The notes below the pieces were generated by a model. That model saw only the letters and a list, made by a program, of their open reading frames with translations. It did no database searches and had not been told where the DNA came from. Source: Rhodoblastus sp. (GTDB taxonomy: Bacteria; Pseudomonadota; Alphaproteobacteria; Rhizobiales; Beijerinckiaceae). Taken from it: a DNA stretch of 53,342 nt. Both the position numbers and the translations under genes were made by a program. Location: NCBI RefSeq assembly GCF_019449565.1, contig NZ_JAGRPM010000061.1:1-53342 (forward strand). Direction: 5' to 3'. This document shows, one piece after another, positions 43,445-53,204 of this stretch; positions within the stretch are counted from its first letter, which is position 1; every line of letters starts with the position of its first letter.

Positions 43445-43909
43445 ATGTACAACCCTTCCTATGTAACCATTGCTCGCGCGATTGGCGCTCCTGACGCAGC
43501 GGATGACTTGCTGGATGATGGCAATATAACCGTCAGAAAAAAGGCGCTGAGGCTACTTTTACAATATATTGCTTTGTCATGCGACTATAATGAAGATTAT
43601 TATCTTCAAAACAACGATGATATAGCGGAAGCCTATGAGGCGGGGCAGGGCACGGATCTGCGCAAGCACTACAGGGAACACGGATTTTTCGAGGGCCGGA
43701 AGGCTGCGAAGGTCGATTTCGACGAAGACTGGTACCTGAAAACCTATGCCGATGTCGCCGCTTCGGTCGCCGAAGGCGACTTTAGCTCGGGCCTCGCACA
43801 TTTTCTCGCGCGCGGCGAAATTGAAATGCGCTCGCCGAATGAACGCGCCGACGCCTGGGTCCAGGCCTGGGCGGAATCGTTCTCGCATCAGGACACGGAA
43901 ACCGTCTGA
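43445..43909 (+). CDS. Small protein made of glycosyltransferase-associated repeats
   Basis: 154 residues, ATG at 43445 with CGGGGA upstream. After a helical N-terminus (about 45 residues) there are two copies of a ~45-residue repeat: NEDYYLQNNDDI...HYREHGFFEGRKA and DEDWYLKTYADV...HFLARGEIEMRSP. The pattern (D/N)-x-x-(W/Y)-Y-L-x(3,4)-D-(I/V)-A...H(Y/F)-x-x-(R/H)-G-x-x-E-x-R is known to me as a repeat beside glycosyltransferase domains, and the N-terminus of the 49679 protein carries relatives. Here it stands alone without a catalytic domain. It might be a scaffold or carbohydrate-binding partner. No signal peptide. Confidence 0.75.
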   Translation: MYNPSYVTIARAIGAPDAADDLLDDGNITVRKKALRLLLQYIALSCDYNEDYYLQNNDDIAEAYEAGQGTDLRKHYREHGFFEGRKAAKVDFDEDWYLKTYADVAASVAEGDFSSGLAHFLARGEIEMRSPNERADAWVQAWAESFSHQDTETV

Positions 43910-44087
43910 TCCGAACTCGGCGCTGCGGGAAATATAAGAAAGAACGCTTGATCGGTGGAATTTTCACCTCGCGCGGTGCGACGACATGACCCGCCAACGG
44001 TAGCGTTTCGCGCCTTCTTCGGCTTCGCCTGTGTGAAGATAAGCGGTATCTGATATCGATATATTCCGATTCCACGTTCCGGCAGTC

Positions 44088-47000
44088 ATGCATTTGAACG
44101 AAGAGCAAGTTGAAACGCCCAAGCCGGCGCTCCCGGAAACGCCCTCTGCCCGGCGCGACGAAGCATTGGAGCATCTCCGCGAGACGGCGGAGCGCGATCC
44201 TGAAAACACGCTGGCGCTTTACGAACTGGCGACGGCTCTGCGCGAAAGAGGGCGGCTCGACGAAGCGACGAACGCCTATCGCGCCATACTGACCAAAGAC
44301 CCGGGCCATGTGTTCAGCTGGCGCGGCCTCGGCTTGCTGGCCCGCGATCGCGGCGACCGCGCGGAGGCGCTGGCGCATTTTCAAAAGGCGGCGACGCTCG
44401 ACCCCGAGAACACGCTGATGCTGCACGACCTCGCGATGGGCCTGCAAGAAATCGGGCGCCTTGATGAGGCGGCGGAAGCCTATAGCGCCGTTGTCGCCAA
44501 GGACCCCGGCCACATTTTCAGCTGGCGCGGTCGGGGCATGGTTGCGCGCGATCGCGGCGACCATGAAGAAGCCCTGGCTCATTTCCGCAAGGCGGCGGCG
44601 CTCGCTCCCGAAAACACGCTGATGCTGCACGACCTCGCGATGGGCCTGCTCGAACTTGGCCGCTTCGACGAGGCGGGGACGGCCTTTCGCGCCGTCGTGA
44701 AGGGGGATCCCGGCCATATTCACGGCTGGCGCGGCCTCGGCCTGGCGGCCCGCCAACGCGGCGATCACGCCCAAGCGCTCGAGCATTTCCGCAAGGCGGC
44801 GGCGCTCGACCCCCAAAACACGTTGATGCTGCACGACCTTGCGATGGGCTTGCTCGAACTCGGCCGGCTCGACGAGGCGGCGGCGGCCTATCGCGCCGTT
44901 GTGACAAAAGACCCCGGCCACATTTATGGATGGCGCGGTCTCGGCATGGCGGCCCGCGAACGTGGCGACCACGCCGAGGCGATCGAGCATTTCCGCAAGG
45001 CGGCGGCGCTGGCCCCCGAGAACACGCTGATGCTGCATGACCTCGCGGCGGAATTGCGCGAACTTGGCCGGCTCGACGAGGCCGCCGAGTCCTTTCGCGC
45101 CGTCGTGACCAAAGACCCTGGCCATGTTCACGGCTGGCGCGGCCTCGGCCTGGTGGCCCGCGAGCGCGGCGATCACGCCGAGGCGCTGGCGCATTTCCGC
45201 AAGGCGGCGGCGCTCGAGCCCTCCCAGATCTGGGCAATCCAGGATGTGGCGACCGAACTCCAGAAGCTCGGGCGCCCGGACGAAGCCGAGCCTTTGCTCA
45301 AATCGCTGGTCGAGAGCCATCCGAATTCCGCTGACGCCCTGCTCGCCTATGCGCTCGGAATCCGGCACAGGACCTCCGCCAGCGACCATATCCAAATGCT
45401 GGAGAAAGCCGTTGAACTTGATCCGCGCCATCTTCAGGCGCAACTGGCCCTCGCGAATGAATATTTAGGCGCCTGGCGATTGGGCGAGGCGGAAGCGCTT
45501 TATGACGCAATCCTTGCCGAGGACGGAAACAATTTCTGGGCCGTGATGGGCAAGGGACAGATCGCACGACGGCGGGGAGACGGCGACGTCGCCCGAAAGG
45601 CGTTCGAGGACGCCATGGCGCTTCCTGGCGCGCCGATCTGGGGGGCCATCGCTTTTTGCAATGAATTGGTCGAAGCCGGGCGCTTCGACGAAGCGCGCAA
45701 TGTGCTGCGCGCCGTGACTTCACGCCATCCGGCGGAACCGGCCCTGCTGCTTCAACTGGGATATTTGGAACGCGCCACAGGCGAATATGCCGCCGCAAGC
45801 GCGGCCTTCGCGAGCGCGGCGGCGCTGAATCCCCACCAGCCGCAAGCCGAAATCGAGCTGGCGGCCGAGGATATTCGCCAGGGGCAGGCGGGTCCAGCCG
45901 TCACCCGCCTGACGAAATTGGTCAGCCGCGATCCCAGGAGCGGCCAGGCGTGGGAGGCGCTCGCCACCGTCCTTCGACAGATTGACGATGAGCGGGGCGC
46001 GGTCGCCTGCCGGCGGAAAGCTGTGGCGCTGGATCCGTCAAATCTTGGATCGCACCTGCAACTCGCTCTCGGCCTTGAACGTCTTGGCCAGCCCAGCGAG
46101 GCGGAAGCCGTGCTCGAGACTTGCGATCGCCGCTTCGGGCCTTTGCCCGAAACGCAAGTTCTCAGAGCCGAAATTCTCCAAAGCCGTGGCGATTATCCTG
46201 CGGCGCACGCCTTGCTGAAACAGGCGGCCGCAAAATTTCCGACCCATTTCGATCTCTGGTTCCATCATGTTTCGCTTCTGATTCACTTCGGCGCCTTCGA
46301 CGAGGCGCGGCGCGCGGTCGATGCGCCGCCGCATTGCAGCCGGCGCGAGCAGGTCAGGATTTCGATGTTGCGGGGCCAGATCGCCGCCGCGCGCTGGGAC
46401 CTCGACGAAGCCTATTCCTGCTTCAACCATGCCGCCGAATTTTACGCGACAGACTCGGGCATCCATCATACCGCGTCCCTGACGGCCCTGCTTCGGCTCG
46501 ACCTCGACGCGACGCAAGCCCATCTGGACTCCTCGGTTCGCAATGACCCGACCCATCGCTTCCTGCACGCGGGAAACTGGAAGCCGTCACAAACCCATAT
46601 CGGGCAATTGCTGGACGAGTATCGGATCGACGAAACCGCGCTCTCTCTGCTGCGCGACTGCCTGACAAAGGACGATCCAGTCGAAGCCCTGGAGGCTCTG
46701 GTCGTCGAATTTCCTGATTATACGCCGGCGGCCACCAACTACCTGATCGCCCTGCGGCGAAAAGGCCTGCTCGACCGGCCCGGCGACGCCTCTCCGGGCG
46801 CGAGGCTCATCCCGCCGCGCATCACGCAATATTGGGACGACAATATTCCGCCTGACATCGAGGCCCTTTGCGACGGCTGGCGCAACGCGCACGCCGGCTA
46901 TAGCTATGTCCGCTTTTGCAAGGCCGACGCGCGCCGCTATCTGAAGGACATGGGACCGCCCGGCGCGCTTGCGGCTTTTGACCGCGCTAATGAGGCGGCG

Positions 47001-47516
47001 ATGAAGGCCGATCTTTTTCGCCTCGCGGTCCTGTATCACGAAGGCGGCTATTACATTGACGCCGACGATCGCTGCCTCGCGCCGATCCCGACCATTGACC
47101 CGGGCGATCGCAGTCTGATCGTCTATCAGGAAGATCTGGGCACGGTCGCCAATAATTTCATCGGCGTCGTCCCACATCATCCGGTCATCGCGCACGCCCT
47201 CTCCGCCGCGCGCGAAGCCATTGAGCGCGGCGACACTGACATGCTGTGGCTCGCCACCGGCCCCGGCCTGCTGACGCGATGCCTCGCCGCCCATCTGGCC
47301 GGGCATCGCCAAGATCGCCTGAAAAACATCTATGTTCTGGAGCGCCATGATCTGTTCAAGGCCGTCGCCATCCATTGCGCGGCCGCCTACAAGCATACGC
47401 CGAAACATTGGAGCCGCACGGCGTTCAAGAAAAAGGGCGCTTCTTCGCTCGCATTGATCGACGACTTGTTGGCGTCTGTCCCGCAAGTCGGGACGGAAGG
47501 GGAGACCCCGCTATAG
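44088..47516 (+). CDS. TPR protein with C-terminal DXD sugar transferase domain
   Basis: 1142 residues, ATG at 44088, no strong ribosome site. Residues ~15-900 are tetratricopeptide repeats. From about 910 (ITQYWDDNIPPDI) a Gly_transf_sug/OCH1-like glycosyltransferase follows, with the DXD metal motif DADDR at 991 after MKADLFRLAVLYHEGGYYID and GPGLLTRC near the end. No signal or membrane segment. TPR-GT fusions include O-GlcNAc-transferase-like and protein-glycosylating enzymes. The acceptor cannot be inferred, although TPRs suggest a protein. It starts a chain of same-strand glycosylation genes. Confidence 0.88.
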   Translation: MHLNEEQVETPKPALPETPSARRDEALEHLRETAERDPENTLALYELATALRERGRLDEATNAYRAILTKDPGHVFSWRGLGLLARDRGDRAEALAHFQKAATLDPENTLMLHDLAMGLQEIGRLDEAAEAYSAVVAKDPGHIFSWRGRGMVARDRGDHEEALAHFRKAAALAPENTLMLHDLAMGLLELGRFDEAGTAFRAVVKGDPGHIHGWRGLGLAARQRGDHAQALEHFRKAAALDPQNTLMLHDLAMGLLELGRLDEAAAAYRAVVTKDPGHIYGWRGLGMAARERGDHAEAIEHFRKAAALAPENTLMLHDLAAELRELGRLDEAAESFRAVVTKDPGHVHGWRGLGLVARERGDHAEALAHFRKAAALEPSQIWAIQDVATELQKLGRPDEAEPLLKSLVESHPNSADALLAYALGIRHRTSASDHIQMLEKAVELDPRHLQAQLALANEYLGAWRLGEAEALYDAILAEDGNNFWAVMGKGQIARRRGDGDVARKAFEDAMALPGAPIWGAIAFCNELVEAGRFDEARNVLRAVTSRHPAEPALLLQLGYLERATGEYAAASAAFASAAALNPHQPQAEIELAAEDIRQGQAGPAVTRLTKLVSRDPRSGQAWEALATVLRQIDDERGAVACRRKAVALDPSNLGSHLQLALGLERLGQPSEAEAVLETCDRRFGPLPETQVLRAEILQSRGDYPAAHALLKQAAAKFPTHFDLWFHHVSLLIHFGAFDEARRAVDAPPHCSRREQVRISMLRGQIAAARWDLDEAYSCFNHAAEFYATDSGIHHTASLTALLRLDLDATQAHLDSSVRNDPTHRFLHAGNWKPSQTHIGQLLDEYRIDETALSLLRDCLTKDDPVEALEALVVEFPDYTPAATNYLIALRRKGLLDRPGDASPGARLIPPRITQYWDDNIPPDIEALCDGWRNAHAGYSYVRFCKADARRYLKDMGPPGALAAFDRANEAAMKADLFRLAVLYHEGGYYIDADDRCLAPIPTIDPGDRSLIVYQEDLGTVANNFIGVVPHHPVIAHALSAAREAIERGDTDMLWLATGPGLLTRCLAAHLAGHRQDRLKNIYVLERHDLFKAVAIHCAAAYKHTPKHWSRTAFKKKGASSLALIDDLLASVPQVGTEGETPL
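44298..45317 (+). repeat. Tandem 204-bp repeats encoding paired TPRs
   Basis: The string GACCCCGGCCA recurs with small changes at 44298, 44502, 44706, 44910 and 45114, a period of exactly 204 bp (68 residues, two 34-residue TPRs). Unit protein pattern: DPGH-HGWRGLGL-AR-RGDH-EAL-HFRKAAAL followed by PENTLMLHDLA-GL-ELGRLDEAA-A-RAVV-K. High DNA similarity indicates recent amplification. Copy number may vary. Confidence 0.9.
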
Positions 47517-47571
47517 AACCGGACCGGGCGGAAGTGCGTCCAAGCTCATTTTGAATTGCTGGAGTGGATTT

Positions 47572-49173
47572 ATGGAAATCAGCAAAATCGGCGACGCCGA
47601 AGCGGATTCACTTCAGGCGGCCCGGTCGCATCTTGAAGCGGCGATTTCGATGGCGAAGCAAGGAGACGCCCTGCACGCCCGGCAGAAGGTGCAGGCGGAG
47701 ATTGACGCCTTCGATCAGGACATCGAAGTCCTTCACAAAGCGGGCGTACTGATGCGCCTCTGCGAAGATGACGAAGCCGCGCTTAAATATTTCCACAAAG
47801 TGCTCACGCTTAATCCAGGCTTCCATTTTTCCGAGATTGAAATTGGCGACATTTACGCTGAGCGCGGAGACAAAAAGGAGGCTTTAGGCTGGTATCTCAA
47901 GGCGAAAGAGTCAGCTCCAAGCTACCGCGTATCATATATCAGAGCCGCCAAGATTGAATATGAGCTTGGCCACGCCGAGCGGGGTCTTGACTTGCTGGAG
48001 GAACTGCACCGGCAGGCCCCATCCGATGTTCAGTGTAATTTGATGCGCGCAAACTTTCTAAATTTCTTAGACAAGGGCGACCAGCAAATCGCAGTTCTTT
48101 CCGAAATGATTGCCTCGAACTGCGACGACCAGGACGTGCATTTCAGTTACTTGCAGGCGCTCACGGAAACGGGACAATATCATGCGGTCGTGTCCCATGC
48201 GCAGAGTTTGACGCCAGAGGCGGGCTCACGATTCGAAATTCTTGTCGCGGCATTTTCGGGCCATGCCCAACTTGCGTTGGCGTCTCACACTGACGAGCTG
48301 GTCGCCGCCGCCGTCCAGCGAGAACATACGGAGTCCTGGCTTACGGGGGCTGCCGCTTTCCAGCAATTGCGCGCTGCGATTGATGAAAATCGCCCGTTTT
48401 CGCTGATCAGGCTTGGCGACGGAGAAGCTCGGTTCTTGACATATTTCGATCCCCAGGCGCGTGACTTGATCCTGCCAATCGAAGCTCACGGGATTTTGGA
48501 ACTTCACTGGGATAATTGGTTCGGACGGCCTTTGCCCGCCGCCTCCGAAGGAGGCGTTCGCGATCTTTACAGTCTCTTCCGGGAGGCCATTAATGACGCC
48601 GATATTCTTGGCGTGACCCCCAGCGGGAGATATGTTCGGGACAACATTCATAGGGGATATCTTGGCGTCCAGGAGCGCATTTTAGCAGAGCGCATGGAGC
48701 GGCCGCATGCGCCAAAATTTGCATCCGCATTTGTTCACGCCGAGCTCCATCGCGTCTCGCCATTCTATCAAGGCTTGCTTGCTGGAGCCGACTTTCTCGG
48801 CGTTGTCAGTCCGCACCCCGGGTTGGCCGAGCGGCTCGCTCGATTCCACGGAATTGACCTGTTTCGAGAGTGGTTAGTGCCCGGAGAATCGCGCCTGCCC
48901 GAAGCCGTTCGCGGGCGCTCGGGATCCGCCCATTTTCCTGACAGGTTCAACGAGCTGATGTCGACTCTGCAGGTTCCGAAACGTGGCGCCGTCTTCCTTG
49001 TCGCTGCTGGCCTGCTCGGGAAAATCTATTGTCACCGCATCAAACAACTTGGCGGAATCGCATTGGATGTGGGCGCATGCGTCGATGCATGGATGGGGTT
49101 CAAAACACGTCCTGGCGAATTTGAGCCGGAAAAAGAGTGGATTTTGCCTGCCAAAATCACCAACGGGACCTAG
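47572..49173 (+). CDS. TPR protein with GT-D-type glycosyltransferase domain
   Basis: 533 residues from the ATG at 47572, which has GGAG ten bases upstream. The N-terminal ~230 residues contain TPR-like helices (LKYFHKVLTLNPGFHFSEI, DIYAERGDKKEALGWYLKA). From about 270 a GT-D/DUF1792-type domain begins with FSLIRLGDGEARF (RLGDGE at 280-285), followed by GVTPSGRYVRDN, VSPHPGLAER and a C-terminal IYCHRIKQLGGIALDVGA. The RLGDGE motif marks this newly recognised fold. The gene has distinctly lower G+C and different codon use than its neighbours (around 45-50% in places), so it was probably acquired separately. Confidence 0.82.
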   Translation: MEISKIGDAEADSLQAARSHLEAAISMAKQGDALHARQKVQAEIDAFDQDIEVLHKAGVLMRLCEDDEAALKYFHKVLTLNPGFHFSEIEIGDIYAERGDKKEALGWYLKAKESAPSYRVSYIRAAKIEYELGHAERGLDLLEELHRQAPSDVQCNLMRANFLNFLDKGDQQIAVLSEMIASNCDDQDVHFSYLQALTETGQYHAVVSHAQSLTPEAGSRFEILVAAFSGHAQLALASHTDELVAAAVQREHTESWLTGAAAFQQLRAAIDENRPFSLIRLGDGEARFLTYFDPQARDLILPIEAHGILELHWDNWFGRPLPAASEGGVRDLYSLFREAINDADILGVTPSGRYVRDNIHRGYLGVQERILAERMERPHAPKFASAFVHAELHRVSPFYQGLLAGADFLGVVSPHPGLAERLARFHGIDLFREWLVPGESRLPEAVRGRSGSAHFPDRFNELMSTLQVPKRGAVFLVAAGLLGKIYCHRIKQLGGIALDVGACVDAWMGFKTRPGEFEPEKEWILPAKITNGT

Positions 49174-49245
49174 CTGCACAGCAAAAAGCCTGAAAGGCAT
49201 TCATCATACGCAGGCGGCAAGGCTCAACAACATTGCTGGGGCAGC

Positions 49246-49614
49246 ATGAACAAAATTGTTCCAACCCTCGTTTTCGGCGACTATGTTCCGGGCGGCTGGA
49301 TCAGTCGCTACTGTCGTTTTTGCGTCGACCTGCCGGCCGGGTCGCATCGTCTGGTCGGCAAGACTTATAATCCGCCTGGCGAGGATCTGGAGGGCAGCAT
49401 CCTTATCGTAGCGATCGACAAAAAGGCGATAGGCGAAATTCGGCCTCATGATCCGCCGCAATGGAGCGCCTTCGCGCTCGATCTGCCGGAACTCGCGGCG
49501 CCATCGCGCCTGAATATCCTGTTGCATACCACGCGCTTCCGTTCGCCGCCGCCGCCCGATTTGCGAATCCTCGGGTTGATCCTGGATGATTTTTGCGTCC
49601 AACTCCAAGGCTGA
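49246..49614 (+). CDS. Small hypothetical protein, beta-rich, in the glycosylation island
   Basis: 122 residues, ATG at 49246 with GGGGCAGC upstream. No membrane or signal segment. It is predicted mostly beta strands (IPTLVFGDYV-like start, LILDDFCVQLQG end) with several Trp/Pro residues, reminiscent of small sugar-binding beta-sandwich domains, but I do not recognise the family. It sits between two glycosyltransferase genes on the same strand, 72 and 64 bases from them. Confidence 0.65.
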   Translation: MNKIVPTLVFGDYVPGGWISRYCRFCVDLPAGSHRLVGKTYNPPGEDLEGSILIVAIDKKAIGEIRPHDPPQWSAFALDLPELAAPSRLNILLHTTRFRSPPPPDLRILGLILDDFCVQLQG

Positions 49615-49678
49615 TCCATTCAAAGCCTTTTCATGAACATCTTGCTGCGTAAGTTTTAGAATGGGTCCGGTGGAGCGC

Positions 49679-52441
49679 ATGACGCAGTCCTTGCTGCCAA
49701 ATATTGTCGGGAAGCTTATCAAGGGTGGTCTGATCGACCCATCCATCGCCTGCCCTTACCTGCCAGCGGACAAGCTCTATTACGAAGAAATATTCGATTC
49801 GTTCATGATCCTGACGGACGAGGAGCGGAGGGAAGCCTTCCCCTTTTTCGACGCCGAATATTACCTTTCCCAGTTCAGTTCGAATGTGGAAACCGACTTC
49901 AATCCTCTTTCGCATTTCTTCAAATTCGGCTTCGCCAGCAGCATCGCGCCGCATCCCCTGATCAAGCCTGCTTATATGGCGCGCGCGCGTCCCGATCTTT
50001 TCGGCGCCCGGATGCAGCTCGACGATTTCGCCAGCGCCTTGATCTTCGACTGGTGCGATCCCGGTCCATTCCTGTGGCTCGCCTGGTATCGCGGCCAGGC
50101 CGGGCTCCCGCCGAGGGAAGGCGCCGTGCTGCATTATCTCACGCGCGGCGCAGACCTGAACCTGCCGCCCAATCCCTATTTCCAGCCCGAGGCCTATGCC
50201 GCCGGCGCGCCGAAAGCGCCGCGCAAAGGAGTCGAACTGGTGCGCCATTTCATGACGCATGGCGACACCGCCTCGGCGGCCGTGGGCGACCAGTTCGATC
50301 CCGCCTTCTATGTCCGCCAGCATCCCGAAAGCATGGCGTCCGGCGGGCCGCTCCAGCATTTCCTTTCCGTCGGCTGGCGTCTTGGCCTCAGCCCCTGTGA
50401 AACAGTCAAGGCGTCCAACGAACAGGTCGAGCTGTCCGCCGCGACCAATGACGTCGCCATCGTCGAGGCGCCCGCGGCCATTCTCGATCGTTGGAACGGT
50501 TTCAACGACGGGATCGCCAAAGCCCGTCGCGCCCGGCTCGAAACCTTTCGGGAGCGGAATATCTGTCCGGTGGTCATCGAGGACCATCTCGCCGCGCTCA
50601 AGGAACTGGCCTTCGCGCAGGAGGACTCGCCGGACGTCGATATCCTCATTCCCTGCTATGATGAATTTGAAATCACGGTGGAGTGCCTTGTCGCCCTGAG
50701 CCGCGCGCGGCTGCGCCGCAAGCTGCGGATCATTGTCGCGGACGATGCTTCGCCTGACGACAGGGTGCGGCTGCTTGAACAGGTCCCCGGCCTGACCTTC
50801 ATTCGCCATCCCGAAAATCTGAATTTTCTGCGCAGCTGCAATCGCGCCTTCGCGGCGACCAGCGCGCCCTTGCTGCTTCTTCTCAACAATGACACCCAGG
50901 TTTGCGACGACGCGATCGACCTGCTCGCGGACGCGCTCGAGGCGGACGAGAGGATCGGCGCGGCGGCGCCCATGTTTCTCTATCCCAATGGGAGGCTTCA
51001 GGAAGCGGGCTGCGCCCTGCGTTTCGACGGCGAGAGCGTAATGACCGGCGTCGGCGACGATCCCCAGCGCCCCAGTTACGGCTACGCCCGCGAGATCGAC
51101 TATGGCTCGGGCGCCGGACTGATGCTGCGGCGCGACGCGCTCGAAGGCGCATTGTTCGACGAGCGATTCGCGCCCGCCTATTGCGAGGATGCTGATCTCT
51201 GCCTGCGCCTTCGCGAGCGGGGCTGGCGCATCGTCTATGAGCCCGCCGCCCGGGTCATCCATCATCTCAGCGTCTCCACCTCGCGCGAGTCGCGCCGTCG
51301 CCGCGTGCAACTCGCTCGGACAAACCAGCAGAAGCTGATGGAGAAATGGGGACCGCAATTGCGCGAGCAGAACCGCGCCCGCGTGCTGGCCTTCTATCTG
51401 CCGCAGTTCCATCCGATCGACCGCAACAATGTCTGGTGGGGTCGCGGCTTCACCGAATGGACCAATGTCACCCGCGCGACGCCGTCCTTTGCGGGCCATT
51501 ATCAGCCGCATCTGCCGACGGATCTGGGCTTCTATGATCTGCGTCGCGTCGAAACGATGGGCGAACAGCAAGCCCTGGCGCGCCAATATGGGATCGAGGG
51601 CTTCGCGGTCTATTACTATAATTTCGGCGCGAACCGCGTGCTGGAACAGCCGATGGAAGCGCTGCTCAAACATCCCGAGATCGATTTCCGCTTCGCTTTG
51701 TGCTGGGCGAATGAGAACTGGACGCGCCACTGGGATGGCGGCGAGCGCTCCATGCTGCTGGAGCAGCTGTACGATGACGCCACGCTGGATTCGGTCGCGA
51801 CGGATATGGCGCGCTTCGCGTCCGACCCGCGCGCGATCCGCGTCGACGGCAAGCCGCTGGTGATGATCTATCGTCCGTTCCAGATTCCCGACGTGTTGAG
51901 GGCGGCGCAGAATTTTCGCGCGCGTTTCGCGGCAGCCGGCCATGCGGAAATTCACCTCGTTTATGTCGAGAGCATGGAGGCGATCGAGCGCCGTGTCCGC
52001 CCCGCCGAGATCGGCTTCGACGCCTGTATCGAGTTTCCGCCGCAGGGCATTGCCGAGCCATATAATAGCCCTGTCAAACCCCTGAAGGCAGGCTGGGATG
52101 GACATCTCTATGATTACGCGGGGACGGCCCGCAATGCGGTCCTGCGCAAGACGACAGACTATCCGCGCTATCCGGCCGTGGCGCCGACCTGGGACAACAC
52201 GGCGCGCCAACCGCTGAACGGCACGACGCTGGTCGGCGCCGAGCCCGAACTGTTTCAGGCCTATGTCGAGCACAAGCTGGAAGAAATGCTGGATTTTCAG
52301 GTCGGCGACAGGCGCCTGCTTTTCGTCAACGCCTGGAACGAATGGGCGGAAGGCGCGCATCTTGAACCCGATCGCGGCTTCGGCCATCGCTGGCTCGCCG
52401 CGCTCAGATTTGCGCTGCTCTCGAAAGGGATGATCGCGTGA
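49679..52441 (+). CDS. Multidomain protein: GT-associated repeats, GT2 glycosyltransferase and WbsX-like domain
   Basis: 920 residues from the ATG at 49679, with GGAG six bases upstream; an ATG at 49661 is less well placed. Residues 1-270 contain repeats related to the 43445 protein (FDAEYYLSQF...HFFKFG; FDPAFYVRQHPES...HFLSVG). A GT2 domain at about 318-540 has VDILIPCYDE, VADDASPDDR, NNDTQVCDD and YCEDADLCLRLRERGW. From about 568 a WbsX/GH99-like domain begins (VLAFYLPQFHPI, WWGRGFTEWTNV, CWANENWTRHWDG, NAWNEWAEGAHLEPD). Similar GT2-WbsX fusions occur in O-antigen and rhamnan loci. Cytoplasmic. Confidence 0.9.
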   Translation: MTQSLLPNIVGKLIKGGLIDPSIACPYLPADKLYYEEIFDSFMILTDEERREAFPFFDAEYYLSQFSSNVETDFNPLSHFFKFGFASSIAPHPLIKPAYMARARPDLFGARMQLDDFASALIFDWCDPGPFLWLAWYRGQAGLPPREGAVLHYLTRGADLNLPPNPYFQPEAYAAGAPKAPRKGVELVRHFMTHGDTASAAVGDQFDPAFYVRQHPESMASGGPLQHFLSVGWRLGLSPCETVKASNEQVELSAATNDVAIVEAPAAILDRWNGFNDGIAKARRARLETFRERNICPVVIEDHLAALKELAFAQEDSPDVDILIPCYDEFEITVECLVALSRARLRRKLRIIVADDASPDDRVRLLEQVPGLTFIRHPENLNFLRSCNRAFAATSAPLLLLLNNDTQVCDDAIDLLADALEADERIGAAAPMFLYPNGRLQEAGCALRFDGESVMTGVGDDPQRPSYGYAREIDYGSGAGLMLRRDALEGALFDERFAPAYCEDADLCLRLRERGWRIVYEPAARVIHHLSVSTSRESRRRRVQLARTNQQKLMEKWGPQLREQNRARVLAFYLPQFHPIDRNNVWWGRGFTEWTNVTRATPSFAGHYQPHLPTDLGFYDLRRVETMGEQQALARQYGIEGFAVYYYNFGANRVLEQPMEALLKHPEIDFRFALCWANENWTRHWDGGERSMLLEQLYDDATLDSVATDMARFASDPRAIRVDGKPLVMIYRPFQIPDVLRAAQNFRARFAAAGHAEIHLVYVESMEAIERRVRPAEIGFDACIEFPPQGIAEPYNSPVKPLKAGWDGHLYDYAGTARNAVLRKTTDYPRYPAVAPTWDNTARQPLNGTTLVGAEPELFQAYVEHKLEEMLDFQVGDRRLLFVNAWNEWAEGAHLEPDRGFGHRWLAALRFALLSKGMIA

Positions 52442-53204
52442 GCGCCGATGACGCATCGCCAAATGTTTTCGTCGGCCATCCCTATGCGGCCATCGGCAAG
52501 GGCGAGGAATTGCGCGCCAATTTGCGCGCGCTCGCCAGTCTCGACGAGCCTGTCGCGACGCTCGACATTTATCGCTGCGAGCCAAGGACCGACCCCGATC
52601 ACGTCAAGCTGATCGCGCCGGTCGAGACGCAGCGGCTCGGCGGCGGCCATCGCATTTTCCATATCAATGGCGATGAAATCGACCCGGTCCTGCGGACGCT
52701 GGAGGCGATGAGAGAACCCTTCGCGGGGGGACGCAATATCGTCGTCCCGGCCTGGGAGCTGCCACAATTCCCGCAGGTCTGGGTCGAGCAGCTCAAGCGT
52801 TTCGACGAGGTCTGGGCGATCTCGCATTTCGTCAAAAACGCGCTGGCGGCGAGCGGAGTCGAATCGCATTTCATCGGCCAGTCGGTCGATCTGGCCATTC
52901 AACCCTTCTTGTCCAGGCGCCATTTCGGCTTGCGGGAATCTGCTTTCGTCTTTCTCGTCTTCCTGGATTTTTCGTCCTATGCGTCGCGGAAAAACCCTTT
53001 CGCGGCGATCGACATGTTTCGGCGGTTGATCGTGGAACGGCCTTTCGAAAATATCCAGCTGGTCCTCAAAATGAAGGGCGACAAGCAGGCGTCTGACGAC
53101 CTCGCCGCACGGATCGACCTCCCGCAGGATTCCTTCGTCGTCGTCAATCAGCTATTGAGCGCTTATGAACAACATAGCCTGATCGCCGCTTGCGATTGCC
53201 TTGG
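52438..53204 (+). pseudogene. GT4-like glycosyltransferase, truncated by an insertion
   Basis: GTG at 52438 overlaps the previous stop (GTGA). About 255 residues of a GT-B glycosyltransferase follow: NVFVGHPYAAIGKGEELR, VVPAWELPQFPQVWV, RFDEVWAISHFVKNAL, LVFLDFSSYASRKNPFAAI and LLSAYEQHSLIAACDC. The following part, which in relatives continues FVSLHRSEGFG with the catalytic Glu and donor-binding Rossmann half, is missing: the frame runs into unrelated DNA at about 53202 and stops at 53230-53232. The protein would be inactive. The intact allele probably completed a six-gene glycosyltransferase cluster. Confidence 0.8.

Noticed and set aside
43782..45443. 553-residue open frame on the minus strand with regular repeats
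   Set aside because: The regularity simply mirrors the 204-bp TPR repeats of the plus-strand gene.
49631..52585. 984-residue open frame on the minus strand
   Set aside because: Antisense shadow of the GT2/WbsX gene. No motif is seen, and it spans gene boundaries of the plus-strand genes.
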